Positions 40,771-50,800 of a stretch of 64,000 nucleotides of DNA are shown here, piece by piece. A program made the translations under genes and the position numbers. Position 1 is the first letter of the stretch, and every line of letters starts with the position of its first letter. Source of the DNA: Verrucomicrobiales bacterium (GTDB taxonomy: Bacteria; Verrucomicrobiota; Verrucomicrobiia; Limisphaerales; J093). Location: positions 46,004 to 110,003 of the forward strand of contig JABTUJ010000035.1 in NCBI GenBank assembly GCA_015075445.1. The letters are read 5' to 3'. The notes beneath the pieces are model-generated. The model had not been told where the DNA came from and searched no databases. It saw nothing but the letters and a program-made list of their open reading frames with translations.

Positions 40771-42174
40771 TCATGGGAGGGCTGCGGGCGTGGGATCGGT
40801 CAACAGAGGTTCGTAGGTCTCCGGGCGACGGTCGCGTGGGCCAATCGAACCCCAATGCCCAACCCACCACAGGGGTTCACGCGCGTTCAGATCGATCTCG
40901 GCCCAGAAGACGCCGGTCTGTCCTTCGTTGGCAGCGAGCACCCGGCCCAACGGATCGATCACGAGACTCTCGCCGTCGTATACGGAGGGGACCAGATAGA
41001 GGCCGTTGTCGCGGGCGCGGACGCGGAAGAGGTTGCGGCCTTCGACCCGACCGTCCTGGTCGGCGAAGGTCGTGCCCCAGGTCGGCGCGAAGAGGATCTC
41101 GGCACCTTGCCGGGCGAACAGGGCGGCGGCTTCGGGGAAGAAGTAATCGTAGCAGACCTGGACCGCGATGGTGCCGAAGTCGGTGCGGAACACCGGGTAG
41201 GCGTCGCCGGGCGTCAGGCCCTGGAGCCATTCTTCGCGGGGCAGATGGACCTTGCGGTACGTGCCGGCCACGCGGCCTTCGCGGTCCAGGAGGACGGCGG
41301 TGTTGAAGAGGCGGGGGCCCGCGCGTTCGATCAAGCCTGCCACGACCCAGAGGCGATGCCGGCGGGCGGCGGCGCCCAAGCGTTCGGTGGCCGGGCCGGG
41401 GATGGGTTCAGCGACCTCGCCGGCCGCGGCGGACGTCCCGACCTGGAGAATGGCTTCCGAGAGACAGACGATGTCCAGGCCCAGTGCACCGGCGGCTTCC
41501 ACCTGCGCGCACCACAACTCGAGGTTGCGCGCGGGGGTGCTGTCGCGGGGTCGCAAGTGGACGGTGCCGACCTTGACCTTGCGGGGTGGCGGCGGATTGG
41601 CCGGGCGCAGGCTGGCGCGCTGCCACGTCACCGTCCCGGTTCCGGGCCACTTGACTTCGAGGGTGAGCTTGGCGGTGTCGGCTTCAGCGGGCGCGACCAG
41701 GATGTCGGCGAATCGACCCTCAGCACCATTCAACCCGGGACCGCGCACGAGCACGCCCGCCGGATGCAGCGGAGCGCCGCGCTTCAGCCACGTGACGCGG
41801 ACCAGCGCGCTGGCGTGTGGCCGCGGCACGCCGTTGAATGCGCAATGCGCTTCGACGGCATAGGCCTGGCCGCTGGTGATGCCGGCCACCGTCTGGCGCA
41901 CCCCGCCGACAGCGAAGGGTTGGTCGCCCGCGGCAAAGCGCAGTCCGGTTTCCGTCGGTTCCGGGGTCAAACGTGCGGGCGCCCAATCGGGGAACCACGC
42001 CGTCCAGCCGTTGGTGAGCGGGTTGCCGGTCGCGCCGGCGAACACGGCGTGCTGCAACTGCTCACGCGCCGGTTCGACGGTGGGCTCGACGCCGAGGGCG
42101 AGCGGGCCACCCAGCAGGACCCCCAGGCAACAGGCCCAGGTTGAGCGCGGGAAGATGGGGCGACGTGAGAGCAT
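40771..42174 (-). CDS. Exported nitrilase-family (carbon-nitrogen hydrolase) protein
   Basis: A 467-residue protein. A signal peptide (WACCLGVLLGGPLALG) is followed by a carbohydrate-module-like domain of about 170 residues (NGWTAWFPDWAPAR to VKWPGTGTVTWQRASLRPA), then a nitrilase domain. The catalytic triad is visible: Glu in DIVCLSEAILQ near 238, Lys in YRKVHLPREEW near 306 and Cys in IAVQVCYDYFFPE near 341. Such enzymes cleave amide or nitrile bonds. Export and the N-terminal beta domain suggest an extracellular amide substrate, possibly on glycans (inference). Confidence 0.85.
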   Translation of the reverse strand: MLSRRPIFPRSTWACCLGVLLGGPLALGVEPTVEPAREQLQHAVFAGATGNPLTNGWTAWFPDWAPARLTPEPTETGLRFAAGDQPFAVGGVRQTVAGITSGQAYAVEAHCAFNGVPRPHASALVRVTWLKRGAPLHPAGVLVRGPGLNGAEGRFADILVAPAEADTAKLTLEVKWPGTGTVTWQRASLRPANPPPPRKVKVGTVHLRPRDSTPARNLELWCAQVEAAGALGLDIVCLSEAILQVGTSAAAGEVAEPIPGPATERLGAAARRHRLWVVAGLIERAGPRLFNTAVLLDREGRVAGTYRKVHLPREEWLQGLTPGDAYPVFRTDFGTIAVQVCYDYFFPEAAALFARQGAEILFAPTWGTTFADQDGRVEGRNLFRVRARDNGLYLVPSVYDGESLVIDPLGRVLAANEGQTGVFWAEIDLNAREPLWWVGHWGSIGPRDRRPETYEPLLTDPTPAALP

Positions 42175-42274
42175 AGGCGGGAAGTGGGGCGGTACCGGGT
42201 TGAGCGTCCGCGGAAGTGCGTTCGCCGGCTTGAAGGCCTGTGTGAGCGGCGTGCGAACCGGGCGGAACGGGCGA

Positions 42275-42553
42275 TCAACGGGCGTTGCGCACGGCGTCCT
42301 TCTTGTCTTCGAGGGCGGCCTCGAGCTTGCGCCGTTCGGCGAGCAGTTCCTGGCGGGCTTTTTCGGCTCGTTCGAGGTCGCCGGCGGCGATGGCTTCCTG
42401 GATCTCGGCCTGGGCGGCGAGCTCGCGTTCAGCCACGCGGGCCTTGTGTCGCGAGTCGAGTTCGGCGAGTTCGCGTTTCTGGGCGTCGGAGAGGCGCACG
42501 GGCGGGGCGTCTTTCGCGAGCCGTTCCATGGCGAGTTCGTAGGCGGTCTTCAT
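42275..42553 (-). CDS. Small coiled-coil protein
   Basis: A 92-residue, highly charged helical protein: LSDAQKRELAELDSRHKARVAERELAAQAEIQEA and GDLERAEKARQELLAERRKLEAALEDKKDAVR form a coiled coil across nearly the whole length. The start overlaps the TPR gene stop in ATGA, so the two are coupled and may interact. No family is recognised. The 100-base spacer to the nitrilase-like gene is empty. Confidence 0.7.
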   Translation of the reverse strand: MKTAYELAMERLAKDAPPVRLSDAQKRELAELDSRHKARVAERELAAQAEIQEAIAAGDLERAEKARQELLAERRKLEAALEDKKDAVRNAR

Positions 42554-43032
42554 GGGTTGGGGGGATCCGGGGGAGGCGAGGACTGGACGGGGGTGGTGGG
42601 CTTTTTCTTCCAGGGCATGTCGGGAAATTCCTCCGGGACACTGGGCCGCGGCGGTGCGGGGGCGGCTTGCGGCAGCGCCTCCGGACTGGAGCGGGTGCGG
42701 TCGGGCGGGGCGAGGTTGCCGCGCCAGGACGCGATGCGGGCCTGGACACCATGATGTTCGGCGCGGCCCTTGTCGCCGGCCTTCACGTAGAAGAGCGAGA
42801 GATTGGTGTGCACGAGCTGGTCCTGGGGGCGCAGCTTCTCGGCCTTGTGACCTTCGGCGATGGCGCGGGCGTGATCGCCCAGTCGGGCATAGGCCATGCC
42901 CAGCGACAACTGGGCGTCGAAATGGGCGGGGTCGGCGCGCAGGATGGCCTCGAGCTTGGCGACGGCGCCGGCGTAGTCGCCCCGGCTGAAGTCGTACATC
43001 GCGTCGTCGTATTGATCCTGCAGGCCGGTCAT
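42550..43032 (-). CDS. TPR-repeat protein
   Basis: A 160-residue protein from the ATG at 43032. Residues 5-110 contain tetratricopeptide-like helices (DDAMYDFSRGDYAGAVAKLEAIL, HFDAQLSLGMAYARLGDHARAI, LVHTNLSLFYVKAGDKGRAEHHG). The last 45 residues are Pro-rich. TPR domains bind peptides. It is coupled to the coiled-coil gene; a joint scaffold role is inference. The longer upstream frame crosses a family B repeat and is rejected. Confidence 0.78.
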   Translation of the reverse strand: MTGLQDQYDDAMYDFSRGDYAGAVAKLEAILRADPAHFDAQLSLGMAYARLGDHARAIAEGHKAEKLRPQDQLVHTNLSLFYVKAGDKGRAEHHGVQARIASWRGNLAPPDRTRSSPEALPQAAPAPPRPSVPEEFPDMPWKKKPTTPVQSSPPPDPPNP

Positions 43033-43197
43033 AGCATTGACACGCGACCGTAGCGCACGATGCTGGCGGGGCGCAAGCCGGTGCGGGCCGGGCGCGGCCG
43101 AGCCGGCGCCCGGGGGAGCGAAGGTCCTCCGGAGCCATCGGTGGGGCGGCGATGCTCCGGAGCCAAAGCTCGGCAACCGACTCGACCCACCGGAAGG

Positions 43198-43219
43198 GCA
43201 GGCGGGACGCCTGCACCAC
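43198..43219. repeat. Family B palindrome upstream of the HAD gene
   Basis: GCAGGCGGGACGCCTGCACC with AC ends 21 bases before the HAD-phosphatase ATG. The bases after it (AGATTCACGGAGAG) include a GGAGAG that may act as ribosome-binding site. Just upstream two CTCCGGAG palindromes occur near 43127 and 43154. Confidence 0.7.
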
Positions 43220-43240
43220 AGATTCACGGAGAGCCTTTGC

Positions 43241-44281
43241 ATGGCAGCACCGATCCGACTCATCTCGACCGATTTTGACGGCACGATCTTCGCCGAGTTT
43301 GAACAACCGCCGGTGCCGCGGGCGTTGCAGGCCGCCTTGGCCGCCTTCCAGGCCCGCGGCGCCCGGTGGGTGATCAACACGGGTCGCGACCTGAGCAGCC
43401 TGATGGAGGCGCTGGGACGGGCCCACCTCGAGGTGCGGCCGGACTACCTGGTGCTGGTCGAGCGCGAGTTGTACCGGCACGACGGCGTGCGCTACGTGGG
43501 GATGGAAGACTGGAATCGCCGCTGCGAGGCGGATCACGCCGAGCTGTTTGCGCGGGTACGCCCGGAGGTGCCGCGGCTGACGGCATGGATCCGCGAGCGG
43601 TTCGACGCCATGGTCTATGAGGATGCGTTCTCGCCGTTCTGTCTGATTGCGGAGGCGAACGGGGATGCGGACGTGATCTGCGCCTACCTCGAGGAGGTGT
43701 GCCGCGAAATCCCGGGGCTGAGCGTGGTGCGGAACGATGTGTACGCGCGGTTCAGCCACCGGGGTTACAGCAAGGGCACGGCGCTGGCGGAGCTGACCCG
43801 CCAGCTAGGGCTCGACGCCGCGCACGTCTTCGCGGCCGGCGATCATTACAACGATCTGCCGATGCTCGACCGGCGGGTGGCGCACCGGCTGGTGTGCCCG
43901 GCCAACGCCATTGCAGCCGTGAAGCGCCAGGTGACCGTGCAGGGCGGCGAGGTCAGCCCGCTCCTGCACGGCTTTGCCGTGGCTGCCGCGCTCGAGGGCG
44001 TGCCTGGGCGATGGCGAGGGTCGGTCCCGCAGATTGACACCTGCGGCATCGCCCGTGGTTCTCCGGCGCAGGGGCAAGTCGTCGGGCGAGTTCCGCGGCG
44101 TCTTCGTCCAGCCCGCTTAACTCGGCCTGCTCGGGGTTCATCCCAGGCCGGTGTCCCTCCTGGCGGCATACCCGCCCGTAACGGAGAGTCACGGAGCTCG
44201 GGCGAGGGGGAGGCGAGAGCGATGGCAAGTGAACGGATCTTCCTCGAGCGGACAGGCTCCTCGGGATGCTCGCTTCCCTGA
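43241..44281 (+). CDS. HAD-superfamily (Cof/SPP-like) phosphatase with low-complexity tail
   Basis: A 346-residue ORF. STDFDGTIF places the catalytic Asp11 and Asp13; VINTGRDLSSL supplies motif II with Thr/Gly; YSKGTALAELTRQLG gives the motif III Lys; and VFAAGDHYNDLPMLD gives motif IV. These are the class IIB HAD phosphatases that remove phosphate from sugars or cofactors. The fold should end around residue 260 (FAVAAALEG). The last 85 residues are Pro/Arg/Gly-rich, and this DNA also carries antisense open frames, so the tail may not be native. A ribosome-binding site may be supplied by the family B repeat upstream. Confidence 0.78.
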   Translation: MAAPIRLISTDFDGTIFAEFEQPPVPRALQAALAAFQARGARWVINTGRDLSSLMEALGRAHLEVRPDYLVLVERELYRHDGVRYVGMEDWNRRCEADHAELFARVRPEVPRLTAWIRERFDAMVYEDAFSPFCLIAEANGDADVICAYLEEVCREIPGLSVVRNDVYARFSHRGYSKGTALAELTRQLGLDAAHVFAAGDHYNDLPMLDRRVAHRLVCPANAIAAVKRQVTVQGGEVSPLLHGFAVAAALEGVPGRWRGSVPQIDTCGIARGSPAQGQVVGRVPRRLRPARLTRPARGSSQAGVPPGGIPARNGESRSSGEGEARAMASERIFLERTGSSGCSLP

Positions 44282-44296
44282 CATGCCCTAAACCGA

Positions 44297-44325
44297 CGGG
44301 GCGGCCAGTAGGACCAGCCGCCCCG
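44297..44325 (+). terminator. Strong GC hairpin after the HAD gene
   Basis: CGGGGCGGC (44297-44305) pairs perfectly with GCCGCCCCG (44317-44325) around an 11-base loop, 15 bases after the HAD stop. There is no T-run, but its place between convergent genes suits transcript-end formation in both directions. Confidence 0.55.
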
Positions 44326-44340
44326 TGGCGAAATCGAAAG

Positions 44341-44360
44341 CCTGAGGACAAAGCCTCAGG
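44341..44360 (-). terminator. Terminator-like hairpin after the five-repeat gene
   Basis: Read on the minus strand, CCTGAGG, a 6-base loop and CCTCAGG are followed by CTTTCGATTTC. It starts 6 bases past the reconstructed TAG at 44366-44368, which supports that stop as the true gene end. Confidence 0.6.
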
Positions 44361-44365
44361 AGAGG

Positions 44366-47300
44366 CTATGGCTTCCTCAGCCGGTAGAAGACGACCGGTC
44401 TGGGTGAGCTGGACATTCTCGGTGTAGGGCGAGGATGGAGTCGGGCTGACAGCGGTCCACGGACCCGTCACGGTCGGCGCCGATTCAAGAGCGCCCGTGC
44501 CGGTCCACGTGAGTGTCAGTCGCCCATTGCTCACCGTGGAGCTTGTGAACTCGAGCGGTTGACCGCCGCCGGCCGGATCGAGCCTCACGTAGTCGAGTCC
44601 CATCCAGTTGCCGCCGCCGTCGGCACTATAGTTGATGCCCTTGAGATGCACGATGTTGTCGGCGCCGGGGCCGAGCCGCGCATTGACACTGGCCAGCGTG
44701 AACGGGGCGGTGGTGTAGTCGACGTCCAGTTGGGCCGGGCGGATGATGAGTTCCGGCTGCACGAGCACGCTGTTGAAGTAGATCTCGATGCCGTAGCGAG
44801 GATCCTGAATGCCAACACCCTGATCCAGGTTGAAGGCATCGAAGGTGATCTCCACCTGATCGGTCAGGCTGAGCGAGGCCGGCAGGTTGAAGTGGTAGCG
44901 GAGATCGTTGTCGGTGCCCGCGAACGCGCGTTCGGCGGCCTCTTCGTTGCGCGGCACGATGCCGATGGGCTCGTACGGACCGTAGAACAGGTCATTGGCG
45001 GGGATGACGCTCGTGTAAACGCCCGCGAGGTAGTAGTCATCATCGGCCTGCAGAGCGACTTCCCGGCTTTTCGGGTTGCCCGGGGGCGGATTGGTCCCGG
45101 TTTCCTGCACGAAGGTGGCGTTGGGCCCGCCGCCATCGCCGACCGGCCAGCCGTTGTCATCCTTACCCACGGCCCACGGGAACACGGGCTGGGGCATGGT
45201 GTCGATGGCCAGGTAGTCAATGCCCAGCCAGTTGCCGCCGCCGTCGGCGTTGTAGTTGATGCCGCGGAGGGTGACGACGTTATCGAAGCCGGGTCCGACG
45301 CCGGCGTGCACGCTGGCCAGCGTGAAGGGCGCCGTCATGAAATCCTTGTCGAAGTCTTCGGTGCGAATCACCACCTCCGGCAGGACCTGAACGCCGTTGA
45401 AATAGAGTTCGGCGCCGTAACGAGGGTCAAATCCACTGCCATCGAGGCTGAGCGCGTCGAAGCTGACCAGCAACTGGTCGGTGGGTTTGAGGCTGGCGGG
45501 CAGGTTGAAGTGGAAGCGCAGTTCGTTGTCAGAACCCGCGAAGGCGCGTTCGGCGGCATACTCGTTCACCAGAACCGTGCCGACCGGCTCATACTCGAGG
45601 CCGTCGTAGAACTGCACCACCTGCGGGATCACCTTGGTGTATTCGCCGGCGAAGTAGTAATCATCGTCGGACCGTTGATCCACCTCGCCACCGGCCGGGT
45701 TGCCCGGGAGCGGGTTGACGCCGGCTTCCTGGAGGAAGAAGGCGTTGGCGCCACCGCCATCCGCGCCGCCGTGCCCGTTATCGTCCCGGCCCACGTCCAA
45801 GGGGAAGGGTGGAGGCAGAGCAGGATCGAGCCGGACATAGTCAATGCCCATCCAATTGCCGCCCCCGTCCGCGTTGTAGTTGATGCCGCGGAGGCTGACG
45901 ATGTTGTCGGGGCCGGGGCCGACCTGGGCGTTGACCTGGGCGAGGGTGAAGGGAGGGGTGAAGATGGTGCGATTCAGATGCTCCGTTCGGACGACGACCT
46001 CGGGCATGACCTGGACGCCGTTGACGAAGACGGCGGCGCCGTAGCGGGGATCGCCGGCGCTGTCATCGAGGTTCATCGGCTTGAAGCTGAACGTGAATTT
46101 CGCATCCGGAGTCAGCGCGCTGGGCAGATTAAAGTGATACCGCAGGTCATTGTCGGCGGCGGCAAAGGCGCGTTCGGCGGCCTCTTCGTTGACCGGCACA
46201 TCACCGACGGGCGTGTAGGTGCCGTTGCCTGCAATGACCGTGGTATACACCCCCGCGAAGTAGTAGTCATTGTCGGCCTCCCGATCCACTTCGGGACTGT
46301 TGGGGACACCGGGCAGGGGGTTAATCGTCGCGTTTTCCTGCACAAAGGTGGCGTTGCGGCCACCCCCATCGCCGACCGGCCAGGCGCCGTCGTTGCGACC
46401 GACCGACCAGGGCACCACCGGCGGTGGGGGCATCCGCTTGAACCGGATGTAATCGAGCCCCAACGAATTGCCGCCACCGGCGGTGCTGTAGCTGATGCCG
46501 CGGAGGGTGACGATGTTGTCCGGGCCGAGGCCAGCCTGGCCGTTGACGCTGGCCACCGTGAACGACGGCGTGGTGATGGGTTGCTTGAGTTGGGCTGCCC
46601 GGATCACCACCTCCGGCATAACCAGCACCCCGTTGACGTACACTTCGACGCCATAGCGGGGGTCTGCGGCACTGGTGTCCAGGTTGAGGGGTTCGAACGT
46701 GACCGCCACCAGGTCGGTGGGCTGGACGGTCGTCGGGAAATTGAAGTGATAACGCAGCTCGTTTTCCGCGCCGGCGAACCCGCGTACGGCGGCTTCCTCA
46801 TTGACCGGCACCATGCCGACGGGTGTGTAGGTTCCGTTGCCGGCGATCACCGTGGCGTAGTTGCCGGCGAAATAGTAGTCGTTGTCGGCGCCCCCGGCCA
46901 CCTCGGTGCTGGTGGGACTTCCCGGCAGTGGATTGACCGACCCGTTCCCTTCCACGAAGGTCGCATTGGCACCGCCGCCATCGCCGGCCGGCCAGCCATC
47001 GTCATCACTGCCGACCGACCACGGAAACACCGGCACGGGCAGCGCCGCGGCTTCCTTGGTGAGCTTTACATAATCGATGCCCATCCACCGGCCGCCGCCG
47101 TCCGCGCTGTAGTCGGTGCCCCGCAGCGTGACGATGTTGTCGTAGTCCGGCCCGACCACGGCGTTCACGCTGGCCAACGTGAAGGCGGGCGTGGTGTAAT
47201 CCACGTCCAGTTGCGCGGGGCGGATGACAATTTGATCCTGCACGAGCACGCCGTTGAAGTAGATGGACACCCCGCGGCGCGGATCCGAGAAGCCTTCGGT

Positions 47301-47741
47301 CTCGAAGTTGTTGGCGTCGAACGTGACGGCGAGCAGGTCGGTGGGCCGGAGGTTGGCGGGCAGGTTGAAGTGGATGCGGAACTCAGTGTCGCCCGGGGTG
47401 AAGGCCCGCTCGAACAGCTCTTCGTCGAGGTCGACCCATCCCACCGGGTCGTACATACCGTTGCCCTCGATGGTGTAGTAATAGGTGCCGGCGAAGTAGT
47501 AGTCGTTGTCCGCGCCCCCTTCGATGGAGCTGCTGTAGGGGTTGCCTGGGAGGGGGTTGACTCCCCCGCTCTCCTGGACGAAGCAGGCCTCCGGTCCGCC
47601 CAGACCCGTACCCGAACAGGGCCAGCCGTTGTCGTCCATGCCGACTTGCCATACAACTTCCTGCGATATAGCTACTTGCGACATAGCAAGGGCCACGCCA
47701 AGGCACAGGCCGGCGCCGGCAGGACGTTTGTTTGTTTTCAT
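44366..47741 (-). CDS. Exported protein with five tandem beta-sandwich-like repeats (frameshift at C-terminus)
   Basis: About 1125 residues from the ATG at 47741, with a signal peptide (GLCLGVALAMSQVAIS). Five repeats of about 205 residues each open with a VGxDDNGWPxGDGGG-type motif, continue with FVQExGxxNPLPGxP and DNDYYFAGxYTTVI, then LRYHFNLPASLxPTD, FNGVLVxPExVIR and DNIVTLRGINYNADGGGNWM-GIDYVRL. The last part resembles beta-sandwich carbohydrate-binding modules of polysaccharide lyases. After the repeats comes an LEFTSSTVSNGRLTLTWTG segment. The uncorrected frame runs on to 43953 with nonsense-like sequence. Dropping one base near 44394-44397 gives VVFYRLRKP and a TAG, the usual style of ending in this group. 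No catalytic domain is seen, so adhesion or glycan binding is inferred. Confidence 0.72.
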
Positions 47742-47773
47742 TGGCGTGCCTTGTTGCAAATCGGTTACGATCA

Positions 47774-47779
47774 TGTCAA
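47774..47779 (-). promoter_or_regulatory. Possible -35 box for the five-repeat gene
   Basis: TTGACA on the minus strand lies 32 bases before the ATG at 47741, in the 86-base space between two divergent giant genes. No good -10 box lies 17 bases on, so this is only a candidate. Confidence 0.2.
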
Positions 47780-47827
47780 GGAAAAAGGGGTAGCCGGTCC
47801 GTCCGGCGTCAGACCAGAACACCAACC

Positions 47828-50800
47828 ATGAAGCGAAAAGCGGCGAAACCCGGCCGGCCCACCACGGCCGAAGAAGCCGGGCGGCAGGGGCACTCATCAC
47901 GCCAACCCCTGTCCCCCCGCGGTGGCGTGCCTTGGGGCTGGTCCATCCTCGTCCTGGCGGGGCTTGCCCTGATCTACCCCGTCTGGCGGGTCGTGCGTCG
48001 CCCCCCCGCCCCCCCGCCCGCCGCCGCCCAGCCAGGCACAGTAGCCGCGATGCCGGTCACGTCGATGACCACCGCGCCCAACGATGATGCCGTGATCAGC
48101 GCACTCGTGCGCGACGAGGAGACCTTGCTGGCCCTGGCACCCAAGCTGGAACGGCTTTCCCACGGTCTGCTCGACCTGCGCCTGCCCGGCCCGGCTGCAG
48201 ACGCGCAGGCCGTGTTCGGCTCGCCACTGACCGTCCGTGACCTTGGCCCCGCTCCCGAGGCAACGACTTCCGACGCTGGGATGCTCGAGTCGCGTTCGTG
48301 GCCGCTGACAGCGAGTTCGACCACCAGCACCAACGGCCACGCCGATCTCTGGCGACCCCTGCTCGACGGCGTCGCCTACTTCGAGCACGCGAATTTCGTC
48401 CTGGTCAACGGCGAGCATCCGGGGGGCGATCCTTGGCGCTTTGAAGCGACGGGGCGTTTTCACGGCCTGGCCCGGATGAAGTCGGGGGAGTGGCGGTCGC
48501 TTTACGCTGGCATGAAGTTGGACTGGCAGCGGCCGCAACTCCCGGAAGGGAAGGCCGGGGAGTGGCGGATCACGGGTTGGGACACGCAGGAGATGTACTG
48601 GAATGCCAGTTCGCGAAGACTCTTCGTCGAGGCGTTGGACGCCGCCCTCCGCCCTCCGCAGGACCCGCGGACGTTGCGGCGCTCGCAGCACTTCGAAGCC
48701 ACCGTGGCGTACTACCGCGACGGCATGAAGAAGATGCCGCATCCCTACTTCGCGCCGATCTCGGTCAACCACAAGGAGGGTCTGGCCGTGGCTGACGTCA
48801 ACGGCGATGGTTTCGACGACCTCTACATCACGGTGCGGCTCGGCCGGAACATGCTGCTGATCAATCAGCGGGACGGGACGTTCACCGAAGAGGCGGCGGT
48901 TTACGGACTCGATCTGCCGGGGCACACCACCTGCGCGCTGTTCGCCGACTTCGACAATGACGGCGACCTCGACGTCATCCTGGGGCGGAGCTTGCTACGA
49001 ACGAGCTACCTTGAGAACCGCGGTGGCTTGTTCTACCAACCGCCGGTCCCCAAGTACATGCCCATGGCCGTCATCTCGATGGCGGCGGCGGACTACAACG
49101 GCGACGGCCTGCTCGATGTCTACCTGTGCACCTATCGTCCGGCTGCCCCGGCCGGTTCGGGTGGCGGCTACGCCCAGGCGGCCAAGGAACCCGACTTCGA
49201 CTGGCCGGATGAGTTCTTTTCGCCGGAGCTGGCCCGGGAATTCCGGCGCCGGATTGCGGAGCACAATCAGCGCCACGGGGTGACGGTGCTGGACCAACTG
49301 GGGCCGCCCAATATGTTGCTGGTCAACCGGGGCGGCGGGCAGTTCGAACCGGCGCCCGAGAACGAGACGGTGGGGATCTGGCGCAACTCCCTGCAGGCCA
49401 CCTGGTGCGACTACAACGAGGACGGCCGGCCGGATCTATACATCCCCAACGACTGGGGCTTGAATGTGCTGTTCCGCAATGACATGCCGGCCGGCTTCAC
49501 CGAGGTGACCCACGAGGTGGGCCTCACGGTTTACGGCTTCTCGATGGGCGCGTCCTGGGGCGACTTCGACAACGACGGCCGCGATGACCTCTACATCTCG
49601 AACATGTACAGCGACGCGGGGCGGCGTCTTACGGCCCGCATCCCCGGGTTGAACCCGCTCTTCGCCGATTCGGCCGCGGGCAACTTCCTCTATCACGGGA
49701 AGCCCGGCCCGAAGTACGAACAAGTCGCCGGGTTGGCGCCGCCGGCGATGACGGTCCAGAAGGTGGGTTGGTCCTGGGGTGGGTGCTTTGCTGACTTCGA
49801 CAACGATACCTTCCTCGACCTCTACGTCCTGAGCGGGTACTTCACCGCCCCGGAATCGCTGGCTTCCGGCCTGGACCTGGAAAGCAACCTCTGGCGGACC
49901 ATGGTGCGCGCCGACGAGAATCTCGCCCGGACGACCTTCCGCTTTTCCCCGGAATGGCGTCGGACCCCACCCCCTGACAGCCTGGGGCCGCAGATTGACG
50001 CGCGGCTGGTCGGGGTCGAGCGGCGCGGGGACGGGGTGGTCGTGCATTCCCTCCACGGCCACGAGCGCAACCACTATTTCGCCAACCGCCGCGGCCAGTC
50101 CTTCGTCAACCTGTCCGGACTTTCGGGCCTGGACAATCCGGCGGACAGCCGGGGCTTTGCCGTGTGGGATTATGACCGCGATGGCTGGCTGGACGTGGCG
50201 CTGGTCAATGCCAATCAGCCGCTCTTCAATCTGTACCGGAACGACATGCCCGCTGCGGGGATGCAGGGAGGCATGATTGCCCTCCGTTTCATGGGCGGCA
50301 ACCGAAGCGCGGCGCCCTCGACGCAGTACGCCTGTCGGGACGGTTTCGGCGCCCGGGTGGTGGTGGATTTGGGGGATGCCCGCATCGTGCGGGAACACCG
50401 CTGCGGCGAAGGTTGGTCGACCCAGAACTCCGCCACGATGTTCGTCGGCGTGGGCGCGCATGCTACGGTGGCGTCGGTCTCGGTTCGCTGGCCCGCCGGG
50501 ACGAAGGCCTCGACTCAGGGGGTTCCGGAGGGCACGCTGCTGACGGTCTACGAGAACCCTGCCGACTCTCCTACCGGCGAAGCGTTCACCCGCCAGCCGT
50601 ATCGCGTCGCCCCCACTCCTGCACCCGTGGTCCCGGCAAGCGAGCGGCCGCTCTTTGCCGTTCGCGTGGCCGCCCCTGCGTCCGGGCCGCCGCGCCTGCG
50701 GGTCCATGTCAGTTTCACGACCGCCTCGCCCGCATGGACGACAGATTTGCCCGTGCTGCGCCAGTTGAAGGAAGAACTGGGCGCGGAAGGGGTCGAGTTC

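Noticed and set aside
40523..40870. N-terminal extension of the ceramidase-like ORF up to 40870
   Set aside because: It translates family B and C palindromes and places the signal peptide internally; the ATG at 40522 fits better.
43953..44365. Natural C-terminus of the five-repeat protein in the uncorrected frame
   Set aside because: The sequence loses all similarity to exported-protein endings, crosses two terminator-like hairpins and overlaps the HAD gene on the other strand.
44559..47831. A 1090-codon plus-strand frame opposite the five-repeat gene
   Set aside because: Its repeats simply follow the DNA repeats of the real gene; the minus-strand product has a signal peptide and conserved motifs.
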